Below, one piece after another: positions 8,215 through 16,325 of a stretch of DNA of 56,061 nucleotides. The stretch lies in NCBI GenBank assembly GCA_004297395.1, contig SCUO01000102.1:1-56061 (forward strand). Reading direction: 5' to 3'. Source of the DNA: Chloroflexota bacterium (GTDB lineage: Bacteria; Chloroflexota; Limnocylindria; Limnocylindrales; CSP1-4). Each line of letters begins with the position of its first letter. Position 1 is the first letter of the stretch. Made by a program: the position numbers and the translations under genes. The notes under the pieces were generated by a model. That model searched no databases, was not told the DNA's origin, and saw only the letters and a program-made list of their open reading frames with translations.

Positions 8215-9302
8215 CGGTCGTTGCCGTACTTCTGGTCCATGTATCGCTCGACGCCCTTGATCATCGACGTCCAGCGCCGCCGTTCGGCCTTCCTGGCAAT
8301 GGCGTCGCCGGCCAGCTCCGCCCGGCGAGCCTCGCGCTGGAGCTTGCGATAGGCCCCGAAGCGGGCAGGATCCAGCTCGCCGGTCACGAGGGCTGCCCGG
8401 ACGGCGCAGCCCGGCTCGCTGTCGTGGGCGCAGTCGCTGAAGCGGCAGCCGGCAGCTGCCTGCTCGACGTCGTCGAAGGCGGTGGCGATCCCGTCGCCGT
8501 CGAGCAGCCCGAGCTCGCGCATGCCCGGCGTGTCGATCACGAGGCCATCGGCGAGCGGGACGAGCTGCCGCCGGGTCGTCGTGTGGCGGCCCCGGGCGTC
8601 GTCCTCGCGGATGCCGGCCGTGGTGAGCAGCTCGTGCCCGGCCAGGGCGTTCACGAGGGTCGACTTGCCGACCCCCGACGAGCCGATGAAGGCGACCGTC
8701 CGGCCGGGCGCGAGGTGGCTCCGGACAGCCTCGAGGCCCTCGCCGGTGACCGCCGAGACGGCGATGACGTCGACACCCGGGGCGACGGCCTCGGCCGCGA
8801 GCCGGTGCCCTTCGATGTCATCGTCGAGGTCGGCCTTCGAGAGGACGACCACCGGCTGGGCGCCGGATTCCCAGGCCACGGCGAGGTAGCGCTCGATGCG
8901 CCGGAGGTTCATCTCGGCGTTGAGCGAGGTCACGATGAACACGACGTCGACGTTGGCCGCCAGGACCTGGGCGCCCGTCGAGTGATCCGAAGGTGCTCGC
9001 CGGACGATCGCCGAGCGGCGCGACAGGAGGCCGTGGATGGTGGCCGGACCGCCGCCCTCGCCCGGGGTCGCCGCAACCCAGTCGCCGACCGACGGATAGG
9101 CCAGGGGATCGCCGCCCGATTCGAACCGGAGCCGGCCGGAAACGGCGGCCGGATGGGTAGCCACGCCGTCGTGGACCAGGAATTGGCCGCGCTCCTCGGC
9201 CACCACCCGGGCCGGAACCCGCCCGGGCGATTCGTGGGCCGCGAACGCCGCCGCGAAGGCGGGGTGCCAGCCCATCGCCTGGAGCTCGGCCGTCCCGGTC
9301 AT
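8211..9302 (-). CDS. rsgA: Ribosome small-subunit-dependent GTPase A
   Basis: RsgA is a circularly permuted GTPase that assists late 30S maturation. Seen here: an N-terminal OB-like region; G4 motif LSKAD at residues 154-158 ahead of G1 GSSGVGKST at about 207-215, the permutation hallmark; G3 DTPGM; and the C-terminal zinc knuckle CRFSDCAHDSEPGC. The 363-aa length is usual. The start ATG overlaps the stop of the preceding GNAT gene as ATGA. A housekeeping ribosome-assembly gene between two acetyltransferases in an ABC-exporter operon is unusual. Confidence 0.93.
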   Translation of the reverse strand: MTGTAELQAMGWHPAFAAAFAAHESPGRVPARVVAEERGQFLVHDGVATHPAAVSGRLRFESGGDPLAYPSVGDWVAATPGEGGGPATIHGLLSRRSAIVRRAPSDHSTGAQVLAANVDVVFIVTSLNAEMNLRRIERYLAVAWESGAQPVVVLSKADLDDDIEGHRLAAEAVAPGVDVIAVSAVTGEGLEAVRSHLAPGRTVAFIGSSGVGKSTLVNALAGHELLTTAGIREDDARGRHTTTRRQLVPLADGLVIDTPGMRELGLLDGDGIATAFDDVEQAAAGCRFSDCAHDSEPGCAVRAALVTGELDPARFGAYRKLQREARRAELAGDAIARKAERRRWTSMIKGVERYMDQKYGNDR

Positions 9303-10297
9303 CGCCCGCCCTCCGGGGCCAGTGGCTTGCGCCAGGCCGTCGAGCGATACACGACCTCGAAGCCGATCCGTTCGTACAGGCCCAGGGCGCCGCTCGGGTT
9401 GTCGGCGTCGACGCCCAGTGCCCCGGTCGTCATGCCCCGCTCGCGAAGGCGGAGCAAGGACCGCACGATGAGGGCCCGGGCGAGGCCGCGCTGGCGCCAC
9501 GGCCGCCGGGTGAAGACGCTGGCCAGCCAGCCGCGATGCAGGCCCAGGGCCTCGTTCTCGGCCGCGTTGATGGCGTTAATCACGCCGCCGGCGACCTCCT
9601 CGCCCTCGAACGCGACGATCCACAGCGACAGGTCGTTCGACGGATCGTCGAGCCAGCGCTGCAGGTGCGTCTCCGACGGATCGAAGCCGCCCCAGTGGTC
9701 GCGGAAGGCCTCCACGTTGGCAAACCACACGGCCCGGACGTTGTCGGCCGTGACCGGGCGCAGCTCCAGCCCGTCGGGCAACGGGGCGTCGGGCAGGTCG
9801 TCGAGGTGCGGCCGGACCATCTCGAAGAACCAGCGGGCCCGCTGGAAGCCGGCCGCAGCGAGCAGGGCCGCGTTGCCGGGCTGGGTATCACCGCTCCACG
9901 AGCCGATAGCCCGCGGGTTCGGGGTGACGTGCCCGGCCGCCAGCTCGCGCACCCGACGCTCGTTCTCGGCCAGGAGGAGGCTGCCGATCCCGCGTCGTCG
10001 CCACGCCGGAGCCACCGCGCCGTTGACCCGGTACTCGCGGAGGCCGTCGGTCGTGTCGACCCACTCACGCATGGCGACGGCAACCGGGCGCCCGCCGACT
10101 TCGGCGACGGTCACGTCACGAATCGGCTCGAAGTGCTCGCCGGGGTGGCGGAACTGGGCGGCCAGGCTCTCGACATCGGTCCGCTCGGGGATGTCGTCGG
10201 CCTCCGCCTCGAGGTTCTGGATTCGGGCGATCTCGGCCAGGTCCGGCTCGCCCGCGTACGGGCGGAGCCGGAGGCCGGGCACGGTTGCGGTCTTCAT
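9299..10297 (-). CDS. Tandem-domain GNAT family N-acetyltransferase (second copy)
   Basis: A 332-aa protein with two GNAT domains. Acetyl-CoA loops are AWRRRGIGSLLLAENE in the N-terminal half and PWRQRGLARALIVRSL in the C-terminal half, followed by DADNPSGALGLYERIGF. The architecture and the LRERGM segment match the 7147-8214 gene, so the two are paralogues separated by rsgA. Start ATG 10297 overlaps the permease stop by one base (TGATG). Substrate unknown. Linkage to an exporter would fit modification and export of a toxic small molecule, which is inference. Confidence 0.82.
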   Translation of the reverse strand: MKTATVPGLRLRPYAGEPDLAEIARIQNLEAEADDIPERTDVESLAAQFRHPGEHFEPIRDVTVAEVGGRPVAVAMREWVDTTDGLREYRVNGAVAPAWRRRGIGSLLLAENERRVRELAAGHVTPNPRAIGSWSGDTQPGNAALLAAAGFQRARWFFEMVRPHLDDLPDAPLPDGLELRPVTADNVRAVWFANVEAFRDHWGGFDPSETHLQRWLDDPSNDLSLWIVAFEGEEVAGGVINAINAAENEALGLHRGWLASVFTRRPWRQRGLARALIVRSLLRLRERGMTTGALGVDADNPSGALGLYERIGFEVVYRSTAWRKPLAPEGGR

Positions 10298-11100
10298 CAG
10301 CCCACTCGCTTCAGCTTGCCGGTCTGCTTGGCATAGCGCTCGGCCCGCCCGAAGGCCCACAGGCCGAACGGGATCAGGACGACACCCATGACGAGCAGCG
10401 GCCAGATGTCGCCGGTGAGCTCGGTGACCGGGACACCATCGATGAGGCCGCGGCGGACCCCGTCGATCGCGTACGTCGCCGGCGACAGGTGCGACAGCAC
10501 CTGCATCCAGCCCGGCAGGACCTCGATCGGGTAGTAGACGCCGCTCACCAGGAGCAGCACCGACTGCAGGACGAACGTCATCTGGGCGCCCCGCTCCACG
10601 TACAGGAGCGGCAGGATCGCGGCCAGCATGGCGATCCCGACGAAGCTGAACGAGCCGAGGATGAAGAAGCTCACGACCGTGAGCGGGTTGGCGCTGGTGA
10701 GCGCGAGGTCCGGGAAGAAGACGATCATCGCCAGCAGGATCGCGGTGGTATGGACGAGGCCGAAGACCATCGCGTAGGCCACCGACCCCAGGAGGTGGGT
10801 GGACCGATGGACCGGGGCCATCATGGTGTACTCGAGGGTGCCTTCCCAGCGCTCCACCGAGATCGTCTCGGCGATCCACGAGAAGACCACCGACAGGTAG
10901 TTCCAGAAGATCGCCCCGACCATCAGGGTCAGCAGCAGGCGGGCGTCACCCAGTTGGACGCCGATGAACGAGATCGAGAGGGCGCCCGCCGCCGAATAGA
11001 CGAGGAACGCCAGCTCCCAGCCCCAGTAGCGGCGGCTCAGGTTGAAGTTGCGCTCGACGAAGGCGTACGACGCCTTCAGCTCGTGGGTCAGCATGGTCAC
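10297..11100 (-). CDS. ABC-2 type transporter permease
   Basis: A 267-aa membrane protein with six hydrophobic segments. It has the ABC-2 pattern ERWEGTLEYTMMAPV after the second helix and the terminal SHLSPATYAIDGVRRGLIDG motif typical of drug and polysaccharide exporters. It works with the ATPase encoded just upstream (11358-12254). Together they form a full DrrAB-like exporter of unknown substrate. It lies 39 bp downstream of the small basic protein gene, in the same operon. Confidence 0.88.
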   Translation of the reverse strand: MTMLTHELKASYAFVERNFNLSRRYWGWELAFLVYSAAGALSISFIGVQLGDARLLLTLMVGAIFWNYLSVVFSWIAETISVERWEGTLEYTMMAPVHRSTHLLGSVAYAMVFGLVHTTAILLAMIVFFPDLALTSANPLTVVSFFILGSFSFVGIAMLAAILPLLYVERGAQMTFVLQSVLLLVSGVYYPIEVLPGWMQVLSHLSPATYAIDGVRRGLIDGVPVTELTGDIWPLLVMGVVLIPFGLWAFGRAERYAKQTGKLKRVG

Positions 11101-11139
11101 GGGAGGTGCCTTTCGAAGGTGCGGGCGCCGGCCCGGTCC

Positions 11140-11343
11140 TCAGCGGGACCGGGCCAGCGTCAGGTTCGGCTCCGCCGCGAGCCGCTGGCCGAGCTTGATG
11201 AGCTGGCGACCGGCGCGGTGGCGGAGCGAAGGACGGAGTCGTTGGCGAGCCTGGTAGGCCAGGCGCGCCCGGGCGGCTTCACGGATCTCGCGAGCGATCC
11301 AGTCGTTCGCGAGCCGCAGCCGCTCGTCGGCGTGCGCATGCAT
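11140..11343 (-). CDS. Small basic protein between exporter subunits, unknown function
   Basis: Sixty-seven residues, very rich in Arg and Ala. A predicted amphipathic helix covers most of the length (ERLRLANDWIAREIREAARAR), followed by RHRAGRQLIKLGQRLA. The ATG is preceded by GAAAGGAAA and lies 14 bp after the ATPase stop; the next gene starts 39 bp later, so it fits the operon spacing. No family is recognised. It could be an exporter accessory peptide or a nucleic-acid or membrane-surface binder. Confidence 0.55.
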   Translation of the reverse strand: MHAHADERLRLANDWIAREIREAARARLAYQARQRLRPSLRHRAGRQLIKLGQRLAAEPNLTLARSR

Positions 11344-11357
11344 CTGTCGATTTCCTT

Positions 11358-12254
11358 TCAGTCGTTGTCGTCTGGCTCGGCGTCCTCCTCGACGTCCTCG
11401 TCGAGGGATCGGCCGGTGTAGGTCATGAACACGTTGTGGAGCGTCGGCTCCTGGCCGTGGCGCTCGGCGACGAGTCGCTTCAGGCCGTTCGGGCTGTCCT
11501 CGGCGACGACCCGGCCGTCGTTGAGGACGGAGATCCGGTCACACAGCCGGTCCGCCTCGTCGAGGTCGTGCGTCGTCAGGACGATCGATGCGTCGTGGGT
11601 CAGCCGGACCTCCTCGATGAACGCCTGGACCTCCAGCTTCGACCGCGGGTCGAGGCCGGTGGTCGGCTCGTCGAGGAGCAGGAGGGCCGGGCTGGTCAGC
11701 AGGGCTCGCGCGATGGCGACCTTCTGCTGCATGCCCCGGCTCATCTGCTCGACCGGGCGATCGACCCGCTTCTTCGCGATTCCCAGCCGTTCGAGGATCG
11801 CGTAGGCGTCCTCGCGAGCCGTCCCCGGGTCCAGGCCGTAGAGCCGGGCCGCGAAGAGCAGGTTCTCCATCGGGCTGAGCTTCTTGAAGAAGGCCGCATC
11901 CACGCTCACCCGGTTGATGAGCCGCTTGACGGTCATCTCGTCGCGAGCGATGTCGTGGCCGAAGACCTCGACTCGACCTTCGTCGAGTGTGAGGAGGCCG
12001 GACACGAGCCGGATGAGGGTCGACTTTCCGGAGCCGTTGGCCCCCAGGATCCCGAACACCCCGCCCCGCTCGAGGCGGAGGGAGACGTTGTCGATCGCGA
12101 GGACCGGCTTCTTCTTCCGCCCGACGGTGAAGCGCTTGGTGACCCCCTCGACGAGGAGGGCCGGCAGCGCCGCGTCGAGCGGCTGCGCCTCGGCCGGGAC
12201 GGCCAGGCGGTCCGGAACGAACGTCTTCGGTTTTCGGAGCAGCGTGGCGGTCAC
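11358..12254 (-). CDS. ABC transporter ATP-binding protein
   Basis: ATPase of the ABC-2 exporter. Walker A is GANGSGKST, the signature motif is MSRGMQQKVAIARAL, Walker B is LLLLDEPTTGLDP, and the H-loop is TTHDLDEAD. The C-terminal tail is strongly acidic (EDVEEDAEPDDND). Start GTG 12254 is chosen because GAGGA lies 8 nt upstream. A GTG at 12293 would add 13 residues. It is the first gene of the six-gene operon and lies about 200 bp downstream of an intrinsic terminator that may regulate it by attenuation. Confidence 0.9.
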   Translation of the reverse strand: MTATLLRKPKTFVPDRLAVPAEAQPLDAALPALLVEGVTKRFTVGRKKKPVLAIDNVSLRLERGGVFGILGANGSGKSTLIRLVSGLLTLDEGRVEVFGHDIARDEMTVKRLINRVSVDAAFFKKLSPMENLLFAARLYGLDPGTAREDAYAILERLGIAKKRVDRPVEQMSRGMQQKVAIARALLTSPALLLLDEPTTGLDPRSKLEVQAFIEEVRLTHDASIVLTTHDLDEADRLCDRISVLNDGRVVAEDSPNGLKRLVAERHGQEPTLHNVFMTYTGRSLDEDVEEDAEPDDND

Positions 12255-12451
12255 TGGTGGGTCCTCGTCGGTGGTCCGGCCGATCCGGGCCACCCTGGTG
12301 GGGGTTGACTGACGTGGGTGAGGCGCGAGTGGGGCGCGAGTTGGGTCCGTGTCCAGAACGTGGAACGAGCCGCGGACCCTGCCTCCGGCGCTGCTGCGTC
12401 GGGTTGGGCTCGCGGCTCGGGTTCGATGCGCTCGGACGTCTCGAGAGCATC

Positions 12452-12483
12452 AAAAAAGCCGGGGGCCCGATCTGGCCCACGGC
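12452..12483 (-). terminator. Intrinsic terminator in the leader of the ABC/rsgA operon
   Basis: Read on the minus strand, GCCG-T-GGGCC pairs with GGCCC-C-CGGC around a 6-nt loop and is followed directly by TTTTTT. It lies about 170 nt after the promoter at 12662-12691 and about 200 nt before the first exporter gene. It therefore either ends a short independent transcript or attenuates the operon. Confidence 0.75.
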
Positions 12484-12489
12484 TCGTGG
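12477..12489 (-). promoter_or_regulatory. Possible antiterminator hairpin overlapping the terminator stem
   Basis: On the minus strand CCACG-AGC-CGTGG forms a perfect 5-bp stem whose 3' arm is the 5' arm of the terminator at 12452-12483. The two structures are mutually exclusive, as expected for an attenuator. The stem is short, so this is suggestive only. Confidence 0.35.
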
Positions 12490-12521
12490 TTCGTGACTGG
12501 AGCGGCCTTGCCGCCCGGCAC

Positions 12522-12605
12522 CTACCTCGAGAAGGGCACAGATCTCCCGCGATCAGCCGCGCCGCTAGGCGCGATCGTGGGCACGTAGAGGAGCGTGTGG
12601 CTCAT
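12522..12605 (-). CDS. Short leader ORF, 27 codons
   Basis: ATG 12605 is preceded by GGAGG with 10 nt spacing. The frame runs 27 codons (it begins MSHTLLYVPT and ends SVPFSR) to a TAG about 35 nt before the terminator stem. It lies inside a short transcript bounded by a strong promoter and an intrinsic terminator, the arrangement of a leader peptide controlling the downstream exporter operon. No peptide family is recognised, and coding is unproven. Confidence 0.4.
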   Translation of the reverse strand: MSHTLLYVPTIAPSGAADRGRSVPFSR

Positions 12606-12636
12606 CTGCTGCCGCCCTCCATTGAGGTGGTTGACT

Positions 12637-12653
12637 GGCACGGGACCCGTGCC
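12637..12653 (-). repeat. Perfect hairpin at the 5' end of the leader transcript
   Basis: GGCACGGGTCCCGTGCC, a 7-bp stem with a 3-nt loop, begins within a base or two of the predicted transcription start at about 12654. A 5'-terminal hairpin could stabilise the leader RNA. It also overlaps the region where an operator would lie, so it could instead be a protein-binding palindrome. Confidence 0.5.
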
Positions 12654-12661
12654 GGACGCGG

Positions 12662-12691
12662 AGTCTAGCGTCCTCGCCCGGGCCATGTCAA
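12662..12691 (-). promoter_or_regulatory. Sigma70-type promoter for the leader / ABC operon
   Basis: On the minus strand TTGACA (12691-12686) is followed after 18 nt by TAGACT (12667-12662). The -35 is perfect, and TAGACT recurs as -10 at several other genes in this window. It drives the leader transcript, and on readthrough the ABC/GNAT/rsgA operon. The 228 bp between this promoter and the sulfurtransferase stop show no further gene. Confidence 0.7.
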
Positions 12692-12919
12692 ACGGATTGG
12701 CGGAGGTCCGGCGCGGCGCGCCCGCGCCCCCTTCCGGGAGCCTCCGCCCGGACGGGCCCGATGCGGCTCGGGCATGAATCGAGGCTCAGCGAGCGTGGCC
12801 GCGCGGCGACTCCGTCGCGACGAGGGGGCGGGAAACGTGGTCGCGAGCGGATTGATGCTGCAGCCGCATATCGCCGGTCTGAGGCCCGAGGAGGAGCGGC
12901 CTGGGGTGGCGGCGCGGCC

Positions 12920-13795
12920 CTACCTGATGGGCGCCAACCCCGGCTCCGCGCCGGCTGCAACCGGCTCGCCGGCCCGGGACCAGTCGCTGTACGAGCCGGG
13001 GTAGAGGATCGGCGCCGGGAGCCCGGCGATCCGCAGTGCCAGGGCGTTGTGGCAGGCCGAGACGCCGCTGCCGCAGGACGTCACCGTGGCGTCCGGGACC
13101 CCGCAGCCAAGGCCCGCGAACCGCGCTCGGAGCTCGGCGGGCGCCAGGAACATCCCGTCCGGGCCCAGGTTCCCGCCGGTCGGGGCGGACACGGCCGTCG
13201 GGATGTGGCCGGGAACCGGATCGATCGGCTCGAGCTCGCCCCGGAACCGCTCGCCGGCCCGGGCGTCGAGGAGGGTCACGCCGCCCAGGCGGCGCTTCAG
13301 GGTGGCGCGATCAATGACCCGTCGCCAGGACGGAGCGAGATGCAGCGACGCCGCCGGGAGTTTCGGCACAGCCGTCGAGATCGGCCGCCAGGTCGTCGTC
13401 CAGGCCGGATAGCCGCCGTCGAGGACGAGCGCGCCACCCCGACCGTTGGCCCCGAAGCCAAGGTCGTCGAGCATCCACCACAGCCGCGCGGCCACCCAGC
13501 CGCCGACATCGTCGTAGGCGACGACCGTGTCGCGGTCGCCGATGCCGCGGGCCGCCATCGTCGCGGCGAAGGCCGCCGGGTCGGGCAGGGGATGCCGACC
13601 TGGCCCCTCTGGCGCGACCAGCTCCGAGTCGAGATCCACGTGGATCGCCCCCGGGATGTGGCCGGCGTCGTAGGCTCCCCGGCCGCTGCCGGCCGGCCCG
13701 CCCAGGTACCAGCGAACGTCGACGACCCGGAGGTCGGGCCGTCCCGCCGCGACCCAGCCGGCGAGCGTCTCCACGGAGACGATCGGCCCGATCAC
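12920..13795 (-). CDS. Thiosulfate/3-mercaptopyruvate sulfurtransferase
   Basis: A 291-aa two-domain rhodanese. The catalytic C-terminal domain has the active loop CGSGVSAC with Cys241. The N-terminal domain has the structural pattern VDVRWYL...AYDAGHIPGA. The CGSGV loop resembles mercaptopyruvate sulfurtransferases more than the CRKGV loop of rhodaneses. Start GTG 13795 overlaps the stop of the upstream SnoaL-like gene (GTGA). It donates sulfane sulfur to thiols or cyanide. Confidence 0.88.
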   Translation of the reverse strand: MIGPIVSVETLAGWVAAGRPDLRVVDVRWYLGGPAGSGRGAYDAGHIPGAIHVDLDSELVAPEGPGRHPLPDPAAFAATMAARGIGDRDTVVAYDDVGGWVAARLWWMLDDLGFGANGRGGALVLDGGYPAWTTTWRPISTAVPKLPAASLHLAPSWRRVIDRATLKRRLGGVTLLDARAGERFRGELEPIDPVPGHIPTAVSAPTGGNLGPDGMFLAPAELRARFAGLGCGVPDATVTSCGSGVSACHNALALRIAGLPAPILYPGSYSDWSRAGEPVAAGAEPGLAPIR

Positions 13796-14241
13796 GAGGC
13801 CGGCTGACCGGCGGCGAAGTCGGTCGGGATCCCGTGCTTCCAGCGGCGCTGGAGCATGACGCACTGGTCGTCCGGGACCGCCACCGAGAGGTGGGTGTGG
13901 ACGATCCGCCAACCCGGGTCGTCCCGGACGAGCACGGCGCTCATCCGCATCTCCGCCTTCGACCCGTCGGCGAAGAGCCAGGTCGGCTGGTCGGCGAACC
14001 AGCCGATGCCGCCGCGCTCGAAGGCGACCGGCGCCGGACCGACCAGGAGGCCCTCGCCTGCCGGGAGCGTCCCACTCCGAAGTGTCTCCTGGTCATCCAC
14101 CCACTCCCCGGCGGAGCCGATGAACACGGTCTCCGGGTGACGCGAGATGAGGTCGTTGGCCGCCTCGGCCTCGCCGGCCAGGACCCGCCGATAGAACTCC
14201 AGCATCGTGGCCTTGATCTCGGGTGATGGCGTCATGGACAT
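13792..14241 (-). CDS. SnoaL-like / NTF2-fold protein
   Basis: A 149-aa protein of the cone-shaped NTF2-like fold: helical N-terminus (FYRRVLAGEAEAANDLIS), GSAGEWVDDQE, and a C-terminal sheet with RDDPGWRIVHTHLSV, the usual W+I+H.H.S ending of SnoaL_3 ketosteroid-isomerase-like proteins. It is translationally coupled to the sulfurtransferase. Ligand or reaction unknown. Confidence 0.75.
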   Translation of the reverse strand: MSMTPSPEIKATMLEFYRRVLAGEAEAANDLISRHPETVFIGSAGEWVDDQETLRSGTLPAGEGLLVGPAPVAFERGGIGWFADQPTWLFADGSKAEMRMSAVLVRDDPGWRIVHTHLSVAVPDDQCVMLQRRWKHGIPTDFAAGQPAS

Positions 14242-14385
14242 CCTCGTCCTCCTCGGGGCGCTGGCCGGCCCGGCCGCGGATGGGTGCGAGGGTACGCCAG
14301 TCGGGCCCTCTCGAACGCTCTGCTATCCTTCCCCGCGGCACGGCTCCCGCAGCCGCTGCCCGCGATCGCCAGCCGATCGCATCGC

Positions 14386-14461
14386 TCCGGCGTAGCTCAG
14401 TCGGTAGAGCGGGTGACTGTTAATCACTTGGTCGTAGGTTCGAGTCCTACCGCCGGAGCCA
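14386..14461 (+). tRNA. tRNA-Asn (anticodon GTT), CCA encoded
   Basis: The acceptor stem TCCGGCG pairs with CGCCGGA, the discriminator base is G (14458), and CCA is encoded (14459-14461). The D-arm contains AGCTCAGTCGGTAGAGC, and the T-loop contains GTTCGAGTC. The anticodon loop CTGTTAA has GTT at 14419-14421, sitting on a 5-bp stem. A TATCCT at 14324-14329 may be the -10 box. The tRNA marks the left edge of the accessory region. Confidence 0.97.
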
Positions 14462-14597
14462 CTCGTATACGGATTCCGACCGATTAACACCCTCGTCGGT
14501 CGCGGCCCTCCAGACGGCAACAGCCTTCTCGTCGCGACTACCCGCGTCAACCCGGTCGAAGAGGTCTCTGACCCACGCCACCCGGGTCGCCAACGGC

Positions 14598-15290
14598 GTG
14601 GTCGAGGATCCCGTTCATGTCGTTGATCGTCTGCTTGACGACCTTCGTCGTGATTCGGAGTGGCTGCTCTGGCTGGTCAATGCGACATCGCGGCAGACGG
14701 ACCGTGGCCGATGGCGCGTACGAATCCGGCCTGATCGAGCTGCGCCGACGGTCGATGGTGGCGTCCGCATCCGCGGCGCGTGGCTCGGACATTAGCAGCC
14801 CCTGACAGACAGCGGTCGAGGGCGTGATCGTCGGCCTCGTGTACCGCGCCGCGCAGGCTGCGGCGGTCATCTCGCAGGAGTGCGACTTCTGCGGCGACTG
14901 GGACTTCGGCCTGGCGGTCACGGACCTCCGCGGCGGGATCTCGAGCGAGGCCCTCCACGACCTCCGGTTCGGCATCGTCGCCGGTCCCTACCCCGACGAC
15001 GGCTACCTGGCGTCAACGCGCGCGACCGCGGGGGAGGTTGCATCCGCGCCGCTCGACATCGCCACACGACTGACCCATCGGCTGGACCGAGTCCTCAACG
15101 ATCGCCGTTTCGTGTTCGGAAAGCGGGGTAAGCCTCGGGCCGCGAGCTCGATCAGGACGCGCGCTTGCCGGCACGCTGGCCCGATCAAGCCTGCTGCCGG
15201 GACGCGTCCGTCTCGATTCGAACACCGTGGTCCTCACGACCGGCGACGCGCTCGCCTCACTGCCTCCCGGCTTCGGTCGCGGCTCATGAC
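14598..15290 (+). pseudogene. Decayed protein-coding remnant downstream of tRNA-Asn
   Basis: Protein-like stretches occur on the plus strand but in different frames. About 14598-14710 reads VEDPVHVVDRLLDDLRRDS..., and about 14850-15130 reads CDFCGDWDFGLAVTDLRGG...GYLAST...LTHRLDRVLNDRRF. A third frame near 15170-15290 reads LLPGRVRLDSNTVVLTTGDA before a stop. No frame continues through all three, which suggests frameshift decay of one or two genes. No family recognised. The 286 bp from here to the tetR stop hold no convincing gene, only an imperfect GC-rich inverted repeat near 15397-15480. Confidence 0.4.
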
Positions 15291-15576
15291 ATCGCGGCAA
15301 TGTCGACGGTGTCTCTGGGCCGGCGAGGTGCGTTCTACGATTTGATGGCATCGCTTGAATAACCGGCACAACGGTCAGCCACTCGCGCGATCGTCTGGGG
15401 CGGGGGAGTGCGAGTTCGGTGGAGGTTTCGCCTCGCGAATGCCGTACACGGCTGGCTCCCGCCCCCGCCAAGGAGCGTAGGACCAGTTCGCTAACAACGC
15501 CCCTCATCAGGCCCTCGCGCGCAGACGGACCAGGCACGGAGTTACGCTCGAGCGGCCCGTCGCCACGTGGCCGCCC

Positions 15577-16251
15577 TCAGGCGGTCTCCCGGGCCCCCTC
15601 GATGCCGTCCAGGATCACGTCGAGCCCGTACTCGAACTCGTCCCCGTAGTCGTAGCCGGGCTTTAGCGCATGCTCGGTGATGAACTCCACGAGGTTCGGG
15701 TACTCGTTCACCGGGTACGGCTGGAGCATGTTCCGGGCGGCGTCTGCGACCTCCGCTGAGGTCTCGAACGAGAGTGTCATCGTCGTCAGCGCAAATCCGT
15801 AGATGTAGCTGTCCAGGAGCGAGTAGGCGTGGGCGGCCATCTCGACGCTGAAGCCTGCCGCCCGGAGCCTGCCGATCACGGCATCGTGATGACGCAGGTT
15901 CGCGGGGCCGGGCCGTCGACGCGACTCCATCAAGCCGATCGCCCAGCGATGGCGCAACAAGGCGTCGCGGACCGCGATCGCGCGCCTGCGCATGGCGGTC
16001 TTCCAGTCGCCGCCACCCGATGGCACGCCGATCTCGCCGAAGACGACGTCGACCATTGCATCGATCAGGTCGTCTTTGTTGGCGACGTGGTTGTACAGGG
16101 CCATCGGAGCGACCTTGAGCTCCTCGGCGAGCGATCGCATGGTCAGCGCGTCGAGGCCGCCTTGATCCGCGCGATCGATGGCGGTGTCCAGGACCCGCTC
16201 CCTGCTCAGGCGACGTCGCGACGGGCCTTCCGATAGCGCGCCAGTTGCCAT
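15577..16251 (-). CDS. TetR/AcrR family transcriptional repressor with TetR_C-type ligand domain
   Basis: The 224 residues begin with a helix-turn-helix ([46 protein letters not shown] as separate helices; recognition helix near [10 protein letters not shown]). A C-terminal all-helical domain follows, with [12 protein letters not shown] typical of the tetracycline-repressor C-terminal family. ATG 16251 has AGAGGAG upstream. It is divergent from the oxidoreductase gene at 16410. The 158-bp intergenic region carries a triple operator-like array over both promoters, so it probably represses itself and its neighbour. Confidence 0.88.
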   Translation of the reverse strand: MATGALSEGPSRRRLSRERVLDTAIDRADQGGLDALTMRSLAEELKVAPMALYNHVANKDDLIDAMVDVVFGEIGVPSGGGDWKTAMRRRAIAVRDALLRHRWAIGLMESRRRPGPANLRHHDAVIGRLRAAGFSVEMAAHAYSLLDSYIYGFALTTMTLSFETSAEVADAARNMLQPYPVNEYPNLVEFITEHALKPGYDYGDEFEYGLDVILDGIEGARETA

Positions 16252-16325
16252 CTGTTCGCTCCTCTGCTTGGGTGCTGAACGGCTCTTCGCATCGGGCCGA
16301 TTGGCACTTGCCCCTGGAGTGGCTC

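Noticed and set aside
8424-10391. Long plus-strand frame opposite rsgA and the GNAT gene
   Set aside because: Low-complexity Arg/Gly/Pro translation, no ribosome site, antisense to clear genes.
12350-12600. T-box riboswitch in the leader of the ABC/rsgA operon
   Set aside because: The minus strand has AGGGTCCGCGG and GGTGCCGGGCGG, but no true T-box sequence (GGTGGNACCGCG) and no aminoacyl or tRNA-synthetase gene downstream.
12688-13004. Small genes on either strand just upstream of the ABC leader
   Set aside because: Arg/Ala-rich translations without ribosome sites; overlap the sulfurtransferase end and the promoter.
14547-14975. 142-codon minus-strand ORF after the tRNA
   Set aside because: Composition resembles antisense translation, and the plus strand shows better protein-like remnants.
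15490-15555. Integron attC-like site (GCTAACAACG ... GGAGTTACGC)
   Set aside because: Core sites do not fit RYYYAAC/GTTRRRY, no paired L boxes are present, and there is no cassette array or integrase.
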